From: an uncultured Lachnospiraceae bacterium
GTDB lineage: Bacteria; Bacillota; Clostridia; Lachnospirales; Lachnospiraceae
NCBI GenBank assembly: GCA_910588655.1
Contig: CAJUPJ010000009.1
Coordinates: 1-64,000 of the forward strand
Direction: 5' to 3'
DNA length: 64,000 bases
Both the position numbers and the translations under genes were made by a program. Positions 9,260 through 18,556 of the stretch are shown here, in pieces. Position 1 is the first letter of the stretch; each line of letters begins with the position of its first letter. A model generated the notes under the pieces. That model did not search any database, had not been told where the DNA came from, and saw nothing but the letters and a program-made list of their open reading frames with translations.

Positions 9260-10623
9260 ATTTTCTTATTAAGCACATCAAGTGTTTTCTTGAGTTCTTC
9301 ATTATCCTGGCTGTTTTTAAGTTTCTTTTCTATTAATTCAATACTATGCAGTATGGTGGAGTGGTGTCTGTTGCCCAGCTTGCTTCCTATATCAGCAAGC
9401 GAATTCCCTGTAAGTTCCCTGCAAAGATACATACATATATGGCGTGGGAATACAATATTAGAATTACGTTTGGAAGACAAAAGGTCTTTAACAGTAATTC
9501 CAAAGTGGTCTGCTACAGTTTCAGAAATATATTCTACAGTTATTTCCCTGCGCATATTAGGGTTAATCATGTCTGCAAGTGCTTCTTTTGCAAGTTCCAT
9601 AGTAATTTCTTTATCACAAAGGTTAGAAAAAGATATTACTTTATTAATTGCACCTTGTAACTCCCTTATATTAGAAACAATATTGCTTGCAATGTAATCT
9701 AATATATTATCATCAAGTATTATATTTTCCTCGGAAACTTTTTTGCGTAAAATTGCCATACGTGTTTCATATGTTGGTGGTTTTACATCTACAGTGAGAC
9801 CCATCTCAAAACGTGAACGCAGCCTTTCTTCAAGCATTGTCATAGTTGATGGGTGCTTATCACTTGATATTATTATCTGTTTCTGTGATTCATACAGATG
9901 GTTAAATGTATGGAAAAATTCAAGCTGTGTTGATTCTTTTCCTATAATAAACTGTATATCATCTATTAAAAGAACATCAACATTCCTGTATTTATTACGG
10001 AATTCCTGGCGGGCTGTTGAATGTTCATTTTTACTGTCACGCACTGCATCTACTATTTCATTAGTAAAAGTTTCACTTGTAACATATATGACTTTTTTGC
10101 TTTTGTCATTTTCAAGTATATAGTTAGCTATTGCATGCATAAGGTGGGTTTTGCCAAGTCCCGGTCCTCCATATATAAATAGCGGGTTATAAGTATCCCC
10201 TGGTTCTTCAGCTACTTTAAGTGATGCTGCATGTGCATAATCATTATTATCACCTACGATAAATGTATCAAAGGTATAATTAGGATTTATAGAAGGGTTT
10301 AAACGTACTTTTTTTAAATCCTTTTCCTGTAGCTGGTCTTTATTTTTTAAATCCAGCGCAGTTAGCGAAAGATAAGAAAGTTCATAATGTATACCAGTTA
10401 TTTCTTCTATTGCAACGGACAAGAACCTGTTATATTTTTTCTCAATAAAGGATTTGCTGTTGCCAATATTTATATCATCTATTAAAATAGTAATTTTGTT
10501 GTCCTCTACCGAATATATGCTTAATATTTTAATGAAAGTACGGTATGAAACATCTGTAATATCAAAACTGACTTTCATATGCTCCAGTATTTCATCCCAC
10601 CTTTGATACAGTTCATTTTCCAA
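9247..10623 (-). CDS. dnaA: Chromosomal replication initiator DnaA
   Basis: A 458-residue AAA+ initiator that binds TTATCCACA boxes and melts the origin. Domain I is the N-terminal 90 residues. The AAA+ core begins near NPNYTFDTFIVG and has Walker A GGPGLGKTHL and Walker B LLIDDIQFI. Domain IV carries the DnaA signature ELTGNSLADIGSKLGNRHHSTI that reads the box. Length is typical. DnaA boxes lie on both sides of the gene, so autoregulation by DnaA is likely. A possible promoter (TTGTAT-17 bp-TAGAAT on the minus strand) lies about 100 bp upstream, with low confidence. Confidence 0.97.
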   Translation of the reverse strand: MENELYQRWDEILEHMKVSFDITDVSYRTFIKILSIYSVEDNKITILIDDINIGNSKSFIEKKYNRFLSVAIEEITGIHYELSYLSLTALDLKNKDQLQEKDLKKVRLNPSINPNYTFDTFIVGDNNDYAHAASLKVAEEPGDTYNPLFIYGGPGLGKTHLMHAIANYILENDKSKKVIYVTSETFTNEIVDAVRDSKNEHSTARQEFRNKYRNVDVLLIDDIQFIIGKESTQLEFFHTFNHLYESQKQIIISSDKHPSTMTMLEERLRSRFEMGLTVDVKPPTYETRMAILRKKVSEENIILDDNILDYIASNIVSNIRELQGAINKVISFSNLCDKEITMELAKEALADMINPNMRREITVEYISETVADHFGITVKDLLSSKRNSNIVFPRHICMYLCRELTGNSLADIGSKLGNRHHSTILHSIELIEKKLKNSQDNEELKKTLDVLNKKINPQ

Positions 10624-11321
10624 AGTTTTATACCTCGTTTCCCAGTCTGAATATCTTTAAAGTAAATTGGTTTTCTGCGATAGGCGAAAGTATCACATCA
10701 TATATTCCATTCTATATCAAATAAAGAGAAAATACAAGCTAAATGGAAGAATAAAGCTTGTTAATATGTGAATTTAGTTTAGTGTTTGTTTTGTTGATAA
10801 GTATGTTTACCAGAGATTTAACAACTTTCCTGCAGTTATTAACACTAAATCCACAAAAATTGTGGATAACTATAACAGATGTTGAAAAGTGAAAAAAATG
10901 CCGGATTTTTAACTGAAAAGTGGATACTGTGGATAACTTTGTGGATAACTGTGGAAAGTTATCAGTCAGCAAGCAGACTTATCCACAAATTGTGCACAAT
11001 TTGTTCATAACTTACGTTAAAGAACTATCTTATCTACAAAAGTAGATGGCTATATTTATTAAATCCGGCTTATTTCTGCATATTGTGGATTTCATTGTTC
11101 TTAACATGTAGAATAACTATATTTTGAAATAGTTTCTTCCTATTATAATGGAACTGTAATAATTAACAAACCGGTAATTCCAGGTATTAACAAAAATAAC
11201 ATGTGGATAATATTGTGGATAAGCTGGAATTAATAAACCAGTATTTAAAACATATCTGGTCTTTATAGCATAGATTATGAAAAAAATTAAGAAACAGATG
11301 TAATTTTTAGGCATATTTTAC
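10624..11321. other. oriC: DnaA-box array between dnaA and rpmH
   Basis: A gene-free stretch of about 700 bp holding six perfect DnaA boxes. Five read TGTGGATAA, at 10861-10869, 10928-10936, 10940-10948, 11202-11210 and 11214-11222. One reads TTATCCACA at 10979-10987. Two of these form tandem pairs with the same 12-bp start-to-start spacing. Near-matches include TTATCTACA at 11030-11038 and TGTGGATTT at 11084-11092. A TGTTGAAAA motif at 10880-10888 repeats the motif found beside the trio block on the other side of dnaA. This is the upstream half of a bipartite origin and also the dnaA promoter region. Confidence 0.9.
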
Positions 11322-11350
11322 TTGACGAAATGGGATTTTACTAATATAAT
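11322..11350 (+). promoter_or_regulatory. Sigma-A promoter for rpmH-rnpA
   Basis: TTGACG (11322-11327), a 17-bp spacer and TATAAT (11345-11350) form a near-ideal housekeeping promoter 50 bp upstream of rpmH. It lies just past the last DnaA boxes. Confidence 0.9.
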
Positions 11351-11400
11351 ATGAGATACACGTGATTTTGCGTATTTAATAAAAAGGAGGTGTTTTAAGG

Positions 11401-11535
11401 ATGAAGATGACATTCCAGCCTAAGAAAAAGTCCAGAAAGAGAGTTCATGGATTTAGAAAAAGAATGAGTACAGCTAATGGCAGAAAAGTTTTATCTAACA
11501 GGAGAGCAAAAGGAAGACATAAGTTATCCGCATAG
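11401..11535 (+). CDS. rpmH: Ribosomal protein bL34
   Basis: A 44-residue protein starting MKMTFQPKKKSRKRVHGFRK and ending KGRHKLSA, which is clearly bL34, a small basic protein of the large ribosomal subunit. It follows a strong ribosome-binding site (AGGAGG). The first ATG fits the family start; the ATG two codons later does not. It is the first gene on the plus strand to the right of the origin and is followed by an attenuator-like hairpin before rnpA. Confidence 0.98.
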   Translation: MKMTFQPKKKSRKRVHGFRKRMSTANGRKVLSNRRAKGRHKLSA

Positions 11536-11561
11536 GTCGCAGTTATGTGGCCTTTTCTTCT
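11535..11561 (+). terminator. Terminator or attenuator after rpmH
   Basis: Stem GGTCGCA (11535-11541) pairs with TGTGGCC (11546-11552), with two G-U pairs, then TTTTCTTCT. A partial stop here would give more bL34 mRNA than RnpA mRNA, as the two products require. The effect is inferred. Confidence 0.6.
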
Positions 11562-11598
11562 ATAGTAAAAGTCCCGCATTAGCGGCTGAGGAATTATT

Positions 11599-11931
11599 GT
11601 GTTTATATCAATTAGAAAGAATTATGAATTTTTGAATGTATATCACCATGGTAAATCCTATGCTAATAAATACCTGGTTATGTATATATTAGATAACCAG
11701 TTGCCTGTTAATAGATTTGGTATTACTGTTAGTAAAAAAGTTGGGAATAGTGTTATTAGGCATAGGGTGACCAGGCTGATAAGAGAAAGTATCAGATTGA
11801 ATGAGAAACAGTTCGCCATAGGTTATGACATTGTTATAGTAGCCAGGAATACAGCCAGAGGTAAAGTGTATAAAGATATTGAAAGTGCAGTCCTGCATCT
11901 TGGCAGGATTCATAAGATTGTAAAGAAGTAA
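11599..11931 (+). CDS. rnpA: Ribonuclease P protein component
   Basis: A 110-residue RnpA, the protein partner of the RNase P RNA that trims 5' leaders from pre-tRNAs. The central RFGITVSKKVGNSVIRHRVTRLIRE block is the family's RNR signature region. It starts with GTG at 11599, preceded by GAGG and an in-frame stop at 11587, so no longer start is possible. It stands in the usual rpmH-rnpA-yidD-yidC order, 8 bp before yidD. Confidence 0.95.
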   Translation: MFISIRKNYEFLNVYHHGKSYANKYLVMYILDNQLPVNRFGITVSKKVGNSVIRHRVTRLIRESIRLNEKQFAIGYDIVIVARNTARGKVYKDIESAVLHLGRIHKIVKK

Positions 11932-11939
11932 GGTAGTTT

Positions 11940-12152
11940 ATGAAAAGAATAATGGTATTTATTATAAATTTATATCAGAAATTTTTATCTCCCTTAAAAG
12001 GAAGACCTGCGTGTATTTATACACCTACTTGTTCACAGTATGCCATAGAGGCACTTGAAAAGTATGGTTTTTTCAAGGGGAGTTTTTTAGCTGTAAGGCG
12101 TATTTTAAGATGTCACCCTTTTGCAAAGGGCGGTTATGACCCAGTACCATAA
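11940..12152 (+). CDS. yidD: Membrane protein insertion efficiency factor YidD
   Basis: A 70-residue protein with an N-terminal amphipathic helix (MKRIMVFIINLYQKFLSPL) and the family cysteines in RPACIYTPTCSQYAIEALEKYG and RRILRCHPFAKGGYDPVP. YidD assists YidC in placing proteins in the inner membrane. It is packed between rnpA and yidC in the standard order. Confidence 0.95.
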   Translation: MKRIMVFIINLYQKFLSPLKGRPACIYTPTCSQYAIEALEKYGFFKGSFLAVRRILRCHPFAKGGYDPVP

Positions 12153-12189
12153 CTGTTGCTTTTAGATGGCGCAGGAGGACTTTATAACT

Positions 12190-13452
12190 ATGAATGTGAT
12201 TTTGACAACATACCAGGGTGCGATATTAGGGCCTATTGCAAAAGTGCTTGGATATATTTTACAGGCGTTATATTCCCTGTTATCTAATTTTGGAATTGAG
12301 AATACAGGTATATGTATTATACTTTTTACTTTTATAGTAAATGCATTAATGCTTCCAATGCAGATTAAACAGCAGAAGTTTTCAAAAATGTCTGCAATTA
12401 TGAATCCTGAATTACAGGAAATACAGAAGAAATATAAGAATAAAAAAGACCAGGCATCACAACAGAAGATGTCGTTAGAAACACAGGCTGTTTACCAGAA
12501 ATATGGTGTAAGCCCTGCAAGCGGATGTCTTCCGATGCTGATAACATTTCCTATTTTGTTTGCCCTGTACAGGGTTATTTATAATATACCTGCATATGTT
12601 CCACAGATATATGATATTTACAGCGGGCTTGCAGAACAGATACAGGCAGCAGGTATTACAGTTGAACAGCTTTCTGATATGGTTACAGCAAAAACTTATG
12701 TTATAACTGATGCAGTCAGGGCAGCAGCAGAAAACAGTGATTTAAGTTATTTTGTAGATGTACTTGGGCAGTTTAATGAATCAGCATGGAAAGAGCTTAT
12801 AAAAAGTTATCCTGATTTGGAAAGCGTTATTACAAGTGTATCAGATACGTCAAAACACATTAATTCATTTTTAGGATTAAATATTGCTGATAATCCAGGT
12901 ATTAAAAGTGTAAGTATAATAATACCTGTACTTTCCATTATAACACAGATTTTAAGTATGAAAATAAGCATGGCTGGCACTTCACAGTCTATGGACCAGA
13001 ATAACCCTACAGCAGCATCAATGAAAATGATGAATAATGTAATGCCTTTTGTATCGGGGCTTATGTGCTTTATGTTTCCTATAGGTGTAGGCATCTATTG
13101 GATTGCAGGTAATATATTCAGGATTTTCCAGTCACTAGGAATAAATCTGTATTTTAAGAATATGGATATGGATGCAGAACTTGAAAAGAATGTTGAAAAA
13201 ACAAAAAGGCGCTATGAAAAAATGGGTGTTGACCCTAATACTGCAATGCAGGAAATTGCAAGAAAAAGGACAAGTACAATTAGTACAAGCACAACAGATA
13301 ATAAAAATACAAAAAGTGGTATCAGTAAGAATGTTAATAGCGTAAAAAATAGTAAAAGTAATTATAAGACAGGCGGAAATAAAAAGTATAAAGAAGGAAG
13401 TATTGCTTCGTATGCCAATATGATGGCAAGAGACTCAAATGATAAAAAATAG
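12190..13452 (+). CDS. yidC: Membrane protein insertase YidC/OxaA
   Basis: A 420-residue YidC-family insertase that folds and inserts membrane proteins alone or with SecYEG. About five membrane segments are visible, beginning with AILGPIAKVLGYILQALYSLL and TGICIILFTFIVNALMLPMQ, then a coiled charged loop (LQEIQKKYKNKKDQASQQKM), SGCLPMLITFPILFALYRVIY and two late segments. The basic Ser/Asn/Lys-rich C-terminal tail probably meets the ribosome. Start 12190 is preferred to 12166 because AGGAGGA (12173-12179) is well placed before it and overlaps the earlier ORF extension. It has no lipobox cysteine, unlike Bacillus SpoIIIJ. Confidence 0.95.
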   Translation: MNVILTTYQGAILGPIAKVLGYILQALYSLLSNFGIENTGICIILFTFIVNALMLPMQIKQQKFSKMSAIMNPELQEIQKKYKNKKDQASQQKMSLETQAVYQKYGVSPASGCLPMLITFPILFALYRVIYNIPAYVPQIYDIYSGLAEQIQAAGITVEQLSDMVTAKTYVITDAVRAAAENSDLSYFVDVLGQFNESAWKELIKSYPDLESVITSVSDTSKHINSFLGLNIADNPGIKSVSIIIPVLSIITQILSMKISMAGTSQSMDQNNPTAASMKMMNNVMPFVSGLMCFMFPIGVGIYWIAGNIFRIFQSLGINLYFKNMDMDAELEKNVEKTKRRYEKMGVDPNTAMQEIARKRTSTISTSTTDNKNTKSGISKNVNSVKNSKSNYKTGGNKKYKEGSIASYANMMARDSNDKK

Positions 13453-13498
13453 TTGGAAAAGATAAGATTTTTGTTTATTGGACAGAATGGAGGAGATT

Positions 13499-14311
13499 AT
13501 GTCTGAGTGGAAGGAATTTACAGCAAAAACTGTTGATGAGGCTTTAACTAATGCGCTGGTACAGCTTGGGACTACCAGTGACAAGGTTGAGTATGAGATT
13601 ATAGAAAAAGAAAGTCCTGGAATACTCGGGCTTTTCAGCAAGCCAGCAAAAATACGTGTAAAAGTAAAATTTGATATTAAAGATACTGCTCTCGCTTTTC
13701 TTAACAAAGTTTTTGATGCGATGGATTTAACAGTTGAAGTAAAACTGGATTATAATGAATTGGAAAACCAGATGAATGTAGACCTTAGTGGTGGTGAAAT
13801 GGGTATTCTTATTGGAAAGAGGGGAGCAACGCTTGATTCATTACAATATCTTCTAAGCCTTGTTATTAATAAGAATGCAGAAAGTTATGTTAAAGTTAAA
13901 CTTGATACTGAAAATTACCGTGAAAGAAGAAAAGAAACTCTTGAAAACCTTGCAAGAAATCTTGCACATAAGGTTAAAAGAATACACCGTCCTGTATATC
14001 TTGAGCCAATGAATCCATATGAGCGCAGGGTTATCCATTCTGCATTACAGAAAGATAAGTATGTTGAGACACATAGTGAGGGTGATGAGCCATACCGTAA
14101 AGTTGTAATTACTTTAAAACCTGGTGTTGATACAGGATATGAGCGCAGGGGAAAGTACCAGTATGGCAATAAATATAATGGTAATAACAGAAGTAATTAC
14201 CGAAGAAGAAGTAATGATTATTACAATAACAAGAGAAATTATAATAACAGGAATGAAGAAAACCTGAACAATAGTGCATATAATGAGAAAGTAGTAGAAG
14301 AGAGTGATTAA
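13499..14311 (+). CDS. khpB: RNA-binding protein KhpB (Jag/EloR)
   Basis: A 270-residue protein with the three Jag parts: an N-terminal Jag-N domain (EWKEFTAKTVDEALTNALVQLG), a KH-like domain around GGEMGILIGKRGATLDSLQYLLSL, and an R3H domain ending in the arginine/histidine segment (RRVIHSALQKDKYVETHSEG). KhpB pairs with KhpA and affects cell elongation in related bacteria. The last 50 residues are a low-complexity tail of Asn, Tyr, Arg and Lys, not part of the family core. Start 13499 follows GGAGGAG; the ATG at 13478 overlaps that site. A terminator follows at once. Confidence 0.93.
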   Translation: MSEWKEFTAKTVDEALTNALVQLGTTSDKVEYEIIEKESPGILGLFSKPAKIRVKVKFDIKDTALAFLNKVFDAMDLTVEVKLDYNELENQMNVDLSGGEMGILIGKRGATLDSLQYLLSLVINKNAESYVKVKLDTENYRERRKETLENLARNLAHKVKRIHRPVYLEPMNPYERRVIHSALQKDKYVETHSEGDEPYRKVVITLKPGVDTGYERRGKYQYGNKYNGNNRSNYRRRSNDYYNNKRNYNNRNEENLNNSAYNEKVVEESD

Positions 14312-14357
14312 GCTTTTACTGTTTACACAGTAGAGGTTATGGTAACAATGAATAATG

Positions 14358-14387
14358 GAAAGGGGGCTGGTTACAGCCTCCTTTTTA
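14358..14387 (+). terminator. Rho-independent terminator after khpB
   Basis: GGGGGCTG-GTTA-CAGCCTCC (one G-U pair) flanked by AAA and TTTTT. It ends the rpmH-khpB transcript before mnmE; a longer mnmE start at 14339 would put this hairpin inside coding sequence, which argues against that start. Confidence 0.85.
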
Positions 14388-14410
14388 TTAAAAGAAAGGG
14401 AAAATATTTT

Positions 14411-15829
14411 ATGCAGGATAATACTATTGCAGGAATTGCAAGCGGTATGGGTGGAGGAATTGGTATAATACGTATTAGTGGTGATAAAGCATTAGAGGCA
14501 GCAGGAAGGATTTTCCGTACTAAAAAATATATAGATAAGAAACTTGGAAAAGTAAAAAAAGACGTTAAATGGGATTATAATTATTTTAATAATAAAGAAA
14601 CACATACTATAAATTATGGTTTTATTACAGATGGTGATAATGTTGTAGATGAAGTAATGGTACTTTTAATGAAAGCACCTAATAGTTATACTAAGGAAGA
14701 TGTGGTAGAAATAGATGCACATGGAGGACCTTTTGTTGTAAGAAATATTCTGGAACTGCTGTTTAAAAATGGTGTAAGGTCTGCAGAACCGGGTGAATTT
14801 ACAAAAAGGGCGTTTTTAAATGGAAGAATAGACTTATCACAGGCGGAAGCTGTTATGAAAATAATATCTTCTAAAAGCAGCTTTGCATTAAACAGTGCAG
14901 TTAAACAGTTAGAAGGAAGCGTTTCAGGATATATTGGAGAAATAAGGCAGGAAATTTTAAGAAATACAAGCCAGATTGAAGCAGCGCTTGACGACCCAGA
15001 ACATTATGATTTAGATGAATACAGGGGCAGCATATTAAAGGATATGGAAGAGGAGATTAGTAAATTAGAGGGACTGCTGGAACGTTTTAATGATGGAAGG
15101 ATGAAATCAGAGGGAATTAATACAGTTATTGCAGGAAAGCCAAATGCAGGTAAATCTTCCCTTATGAATGTACTGTTAGATGAGGAAAGGGCAATAGTTA
15201 CTAATATTGCCGGGACTACACGTGATATAATAGAAGAAACAGTTTACCTTGATAATATTGTCTTAAACCTGGCAGATACAGCCGGAATACATGAAACAAA
15301 TGATATTGTAGAAAATGCTGGTGTTGGTAAAGCAATAGATTATCTTGGAAATGCGGATTTTGTTATTTATGTTGTTGATTCAAGTGTCCCGCTTGATGAA
15401 GCAGATTTCCAGATTATAGAACTGCTTAAGGGGAAAACAGGAGTTGTACTTATGAATAAATCAGACCTGGAGGTTAAATTAACAGAACAAGAAATAAAAT
15501 CAAGGCTGGACTGGGATTGTATTGTATTTTCTAATGAAACGAAGCAGGGACTTAATAAATTAAGTGACTATATTAAAAATTCGTTTTTAAATGGAGACAT
15601 TACATTTAATGACCAGGTGTATTTAACAAATATACGCCATAAAGAAGCAGTAGAGGATGCTGTTTCAAGTCTTAAGCAGGCAGTTGCTACTATGAAAGCA
15701 GGTTTACCAGAAGATTTTGTTACTATAGATATGATGGATGCATATATAAAGCTTGGGCTTATAAATGGGGAAACTGCTTCAGAGGATTTAGTAAATAAGA
15801 TATTTAAAGAATTTTGTATGGGCAAATAG
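14411..15829 (+). CDS. mnmE: tRNA modification GTPase MnmE
   Basis: A 472-residue MnmE. With MnmG it adds the aminomethyl or carboxymethylaminomethyl group to U34 of certain tRNAs. The N-terminal folate-binding domain starts at QDNTIAGIASGMGGGIGIIR. The G domain has GKPNAGKSS (G1), DTAGI (G3) and NKSD (G4). The C-terminus ends with FCMGK, the conserved cysteine motif. Start 14411 is set by homology and by the terminator just upstream; its ribosome-binding site (GAAAGGGA) is modest. mnmG follows 33 bp later. Confidence 0.96.
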   Translation: MQDNTIAGIASGMGGGIGIIRISGDKALEAAGRIFRTKKYIDKKLGKVKKDVKWDYNYFNNKETHTINYGFITDGDNVVDEVMVLLMKAPNSYTKEDVVEIDAHGGPFVVRNILELLFKNGVRSAEPGEFTKRAFLNGRIDLSQAEAVMKIISSKSSFALNSAVKQLEGSVSGYIGEIRQEILRNTSQIEAALDDPEHYDLDEYRGSILKDMEEEISKLEGLLERFNDGRMKSEGINTVIAGKPNAGKSSLMNVLLDEERAIVTNIAGTTRDIIEETVYLDNIVLNLADTAGIHETNDIVENAGVGKAIDYLGNADFVIYVVDSSVPLDEADFQIIELLKGKTGVVLMNKSDLEVKLTEQEIKSRLDWDCIVFSNETKQGLNKLSDYIKNSFLNGDITFNDQVYLTNIRHKEAVEDAVSSLKQAVATMKAGLPEDFVTIDMMDAYIKLGLINGETASEDLVNKIFKEFCMGK

Positions 15830-15862
15830 AGCAGTAGAAATTTCAGAATGGAGGTTAGAAAT

Positions 15863-17734
15863 ATGTCTTATACATATGAACCGTATGACGTTGTTGTTAT
15901 TGGTGCAGGACATGCAGGATGTGAAGCGGCACTGGCAGCAGCAAGGCTTGGTCTTAAAACTCTGGTTTTCACTGTTAGTATAGACAGTATTGCAATGATG
16001 CCATGTAACCCTAATGTTGGCGGGAGTTCAAAAGGACATTTAGTACGTGAAGTAGATGCACTTGGCGGTGAAATGGGAAAAAATATTGATAAGACTTTTA
16101 TACAGACTAAAATGCTTAATCTTTCTAAAGGACCAGCAGTCCATTCATTAAGGGCGCAGGCAGATAAAAAAGATTATAGCAGGGCAATGAGGAATGTTTT
16201 AGAAAATACAGATAATCTTGTTATAAAACAGGGAGAAGTTTCAGAGGTAATTGTACAGGAAGGCAGGGTTACTGGTGTACGGACTGTTTCAGATGCGGTC
16301 TATCCTTGTAAAGCAGCAATAATGTGTACTGGAACTTATCTTAAAGCCAGATGTATATATGGAGATGTAAGCCAGCATACTGGACCAAACGGACTTGCTG
16401 CTGCAAACCATCTTACAGCTTGTCTTATAAAACTTGGTATAGATGTAAGAAGGTTCAAAACTGGTACTCCTGCAAGAATTGATAAAAGGACAATTGATTT
16501 TTCTAAAATGTTGGAACAGAAAGGTGATAGTAATATTGTACCTTTTTCTTTTACAAATAAACCAGAAGAACTGGAGCGTGAACAGGTTTCATGCTGGCTG
16601 ACTTATACTAATAGTGAAACGCATAAAATTATAATGGATAATATAGACAGGTCTCCATTATATTCTGGAAATATAAAAGGAACAGGTCCAAGATATTGTC
16701 CGTCTATAGAAGATAAAGTAGTAAGGTTTGCTGATAAAGAAAGACATCAGGTATTTATTGAGCCAGAAGGAAATTATACTAATGAAATGTATGTAGGCGG
16801 AATGTCAAGTTCACTTCCGGAAGATGTACAATACAGGATGTACCATTCAGTACCAGGGCTTGAAAATGCTACTATAGTCAGAAATGCTTATGCTATAGAG
16901 TATGATTGTATTAATCCTGTACAGTTAAAGGCTACACTAGAATTTAAAAAAATCAGCGGGTTTTATAGTGCAGGGCAGTCAAATGGAAGTTCAGGATATG
17001 AGGAAGCAGCTGCACAGGGAATAATTGCAGGAATTAATGCTGCCATGAAAATTCTTGGAAGGGAAGAAGTAGTATTAGACAGGTCACAGGCATATATAGG
17101 TGTACTTATAGATGACCTTATAACAAAAGGCACAAATGAACCATACCGTATGATGACATCAAGGGCGGAGTACAGGCTGCTTTTAAGGCAGGATAATGCA
17201 GACTTGCGTCTTACTAAAATTGGGTATAGTATTGGGCTTATTGATAATGACAGATATAACAAACTAATAGAAAAAGAAAAGCTTATAGAGCAGGAAACGG
17301 AAAGAATTAAAAACCTGAATATAGGATTAAAAGATGATATACAAAAGATACTTGAAGAGAATGGAAGCACATTACTGCAATCGGGAGTAACAATGGCAGA
17401 GCTTATTAAAAGACCAGAACTTTCATATGGAAAATTAGAACCAGTTGATAAAGACAGGCCAGAACTTCCAGACGATGTAAAAGAGCAAGTAAATATTGCC
17501 ATTAAATATGAAGGATATATCGAAAGGCAGTTAAGGCAAGTTGAGCAGTTTAAAAAACTTGAAAATAAAAAAATTCCAGAAAACATTAATTATGATGAAG
17601 TATACAGCCTTAGGTTAGAAGCATTACAAAAATTAAAAGAGTTCAGGCCAGCTTCAGTTGGGCAGGCTTCAAGAATTTCTGGTGTATCACCAGCTGATAT
17701 TTCTGTTTTATTAGTATATCTTGAAAAAAATTAG
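15863..17734 (+). CDS. mnmG: tRNA uridine 5-carboxymethylaminomethyl modification enzyme MnmG
   Basis: A 623-residue FAD protein, partner of MnmE in tRNA U34 modification. The Rossmann start VVVIGAGHAGCEAALAAARLG binds FAD. The GidA signatures GPRYCPSIEDKVVRF and TKGTNEPYRMMTSRAEYRLLLR are present, and the helical C-terminal domain ends RISGVSPADISVLLVYLEK. Start 15863 is chosen because GGAGG precedes it and the ATG at 15848 overlaps that site. The gene lies between mnmE and rsmG, a standard series. Confidence 0.97.
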   Translation: MSYTYEPYDVVVIGAGHAGCEAALAAARLGLKTLVFTVSIDSIAMMPCNPNVGGSSKGHLVREVDALGGEMGKNIDKTFIQTKMLNLSKGPAVHSLRAQADKKDYSRAMRNVLENTDNLVIKQGEVSEVIVQEGRVTGVRTVSDAVYPCKAAIMCTGTYLKARCIYGDVSQHTGPNGLAAANHLTACLIKLGIDVRRFKTGTPARIDKRTIDFSKMLEQKGDSNIVPFSFTNKPEELEREQVSCWLTYTNSETHKIIMDNIDRSPLYSGNIKGTGPRYCPSIEDKVVRFADKERHQVFIEPEGNYTNEMYVGGMSSSLPEDVQYRMYHSVPGLENATIVRNAYAIEYDCINPVQLKATLEFKKISGFYSAGQSNGSSGYEEAAAQGIIAGINAAMKILGREEVVLDRSQAYIGVLIDDLITKGTNEPYRMMTSRAEYRLLLRQDNADLRLTKIGYSIGLIDNDRYNKLIEKEKLIEQETERIKNLNIGLKDDIQKILEENGSTLLQSGVTMAELIKRPELSYGKLEPVDKDRPELPDDVKEQVNIAIKYEGYIERQLRQVEQFKKLENKKIPENINYDEVYSLRLEALQKLKEFRPASVGQASRISGVSPADISVLLVYLEKN

Positions 17735-17749
17735 AATTGGAGAAATAAA

Positions 17750-18457
17750 TTGAAAGAATTATTATATAGTGCTGCAAAGGAAACAGGAATAGATTTAAGT
17801 GATATGCAGCTTGAAAAATTCCAGATATATTATGAATTATTAATTGAAACAAATAAGGTTATGAACCTTACAGCTATAACAGAAGAGAATGATGTAGTAA
17901 ATAAACATTTTATGGACAGCATTACATTAGGAAAGTATATTAGATTAAATGGCAGGAGAGTAATAGATGTTGGTACGGGTGCAGGGTTTCCAGGAATACC
18001 GTTAGCAATAATTAATAACGATGTACATTTTACATTAATGGATTCACTTAATAAGCGGATAAACTTTCTTAATATGGTGATAGAAAAATGTGGGTTAAAT
18101 AATATAGAAACAGTCCATAGCCGTGCAGAAGATTTAGGGCATAATGATAATTACAGGGAAAAGTTTGATTACTGTGTATCAAGAGCTGTAGCTAATATGT
18201 CTGTATTACTGGAATATTGCATACCATTTATAAAAACTGGCGGAAAATTTATCTCATATAAATCAGAAAATTCAGAGGACGAAGTAAAACAGTCTGAAAG
18301 TGCCCAGCAGAAACTTGGATGTAAATTTATACAGACATATAGTTTTGAATTACCAGGTACAGATATTTCAAGAAAACTATATGTATTTGAAAAATACCGG
18401 AAACTTGGCAAGTCTTATCCAAGACAGGCAGGAAAACCTAAAAAAAATCCACTGTGA
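17750..18457 (+). CDS. rsmG: 16S rRNA (guanine527-N7)-methyltransferase RsmG
   Basis: A 235-residue SAM-dependent enzyme that methylates G527 of 16S rRNA; its loss gives low-level streptomycin resistance in other bacteria. Motif I is VIDVGTGAGFPGIPLAI near residue 65, followed by MDSLNKRINFL and a conserved SRAVANM segment. It begins with TTG behind GGAG and no better ATG fits the family length. A parS site lies 9 bp after its stop codon. Confidence 0.94.
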   Translation: MKELLYSAAKETGIDLSDMQLEKFQIYYELLIETNKVMNLTAITEENDVVNKHFMDSITLGKYIRLNGRRVIDVGTGAGFPGIPLAIINNDVHFTLMDSLNKRINFLNMVIEKCGLNNIETVHSRAEDLGHNDNYREKFDYCVSRAVANMSVLLEYCIPFIKTGGKFISYKSENSEDEVKQSESAQQKLGCKFIQTYSFELPGTDISRKLYVFEKYRKLGKSYPRQAGKPKKNPL

Positions 18458-18465
18458 AACAAAAA

Positions 18466-18481
18466 TGTTTCACGTGAAACA
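18466..18481. other. parS centromere site 1
   Basis: A perfect 16-bp palindrome TGTTTCACGTGAAACA, identical to the Firmicute ParB/Spo0J binding site. It lies just after rsmG, 0.9 kb before parA. Confidence 0.97.
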
Positions 18482-18500
18482 TTTTGATGTTTGGATTACA

Positions 18501-18529
18501 GCCAAGCGGATTGTGAATATCCGCTTGGC
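18501..18529. repeat. Structured hairpin repeat, copy A
   Basis: A perfect 11-bp stem, GCCAAGCGGAT with ATCCGCTTGGC, and a 7-nt loop TGTGAAT. No U-run follows on either strand, so it is not a plain terminator for rsmG or for the convergent FlaR-like gene. A related structure with 21 of 22 core bases identical lies at 23663-23715. Confidence 0.7.
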
Positions 18530-18556
18530 ATAGATTATAATTTTACAGAGCATAAT

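Noticed and set aside
10739..11314. Short minus-strand reading frames (77 and 65 codons) across the oriC region
   Set aside because: They run through DnaA boxes and A+T sequence, lack good ribosome-binding sites and have no protein-like composition.
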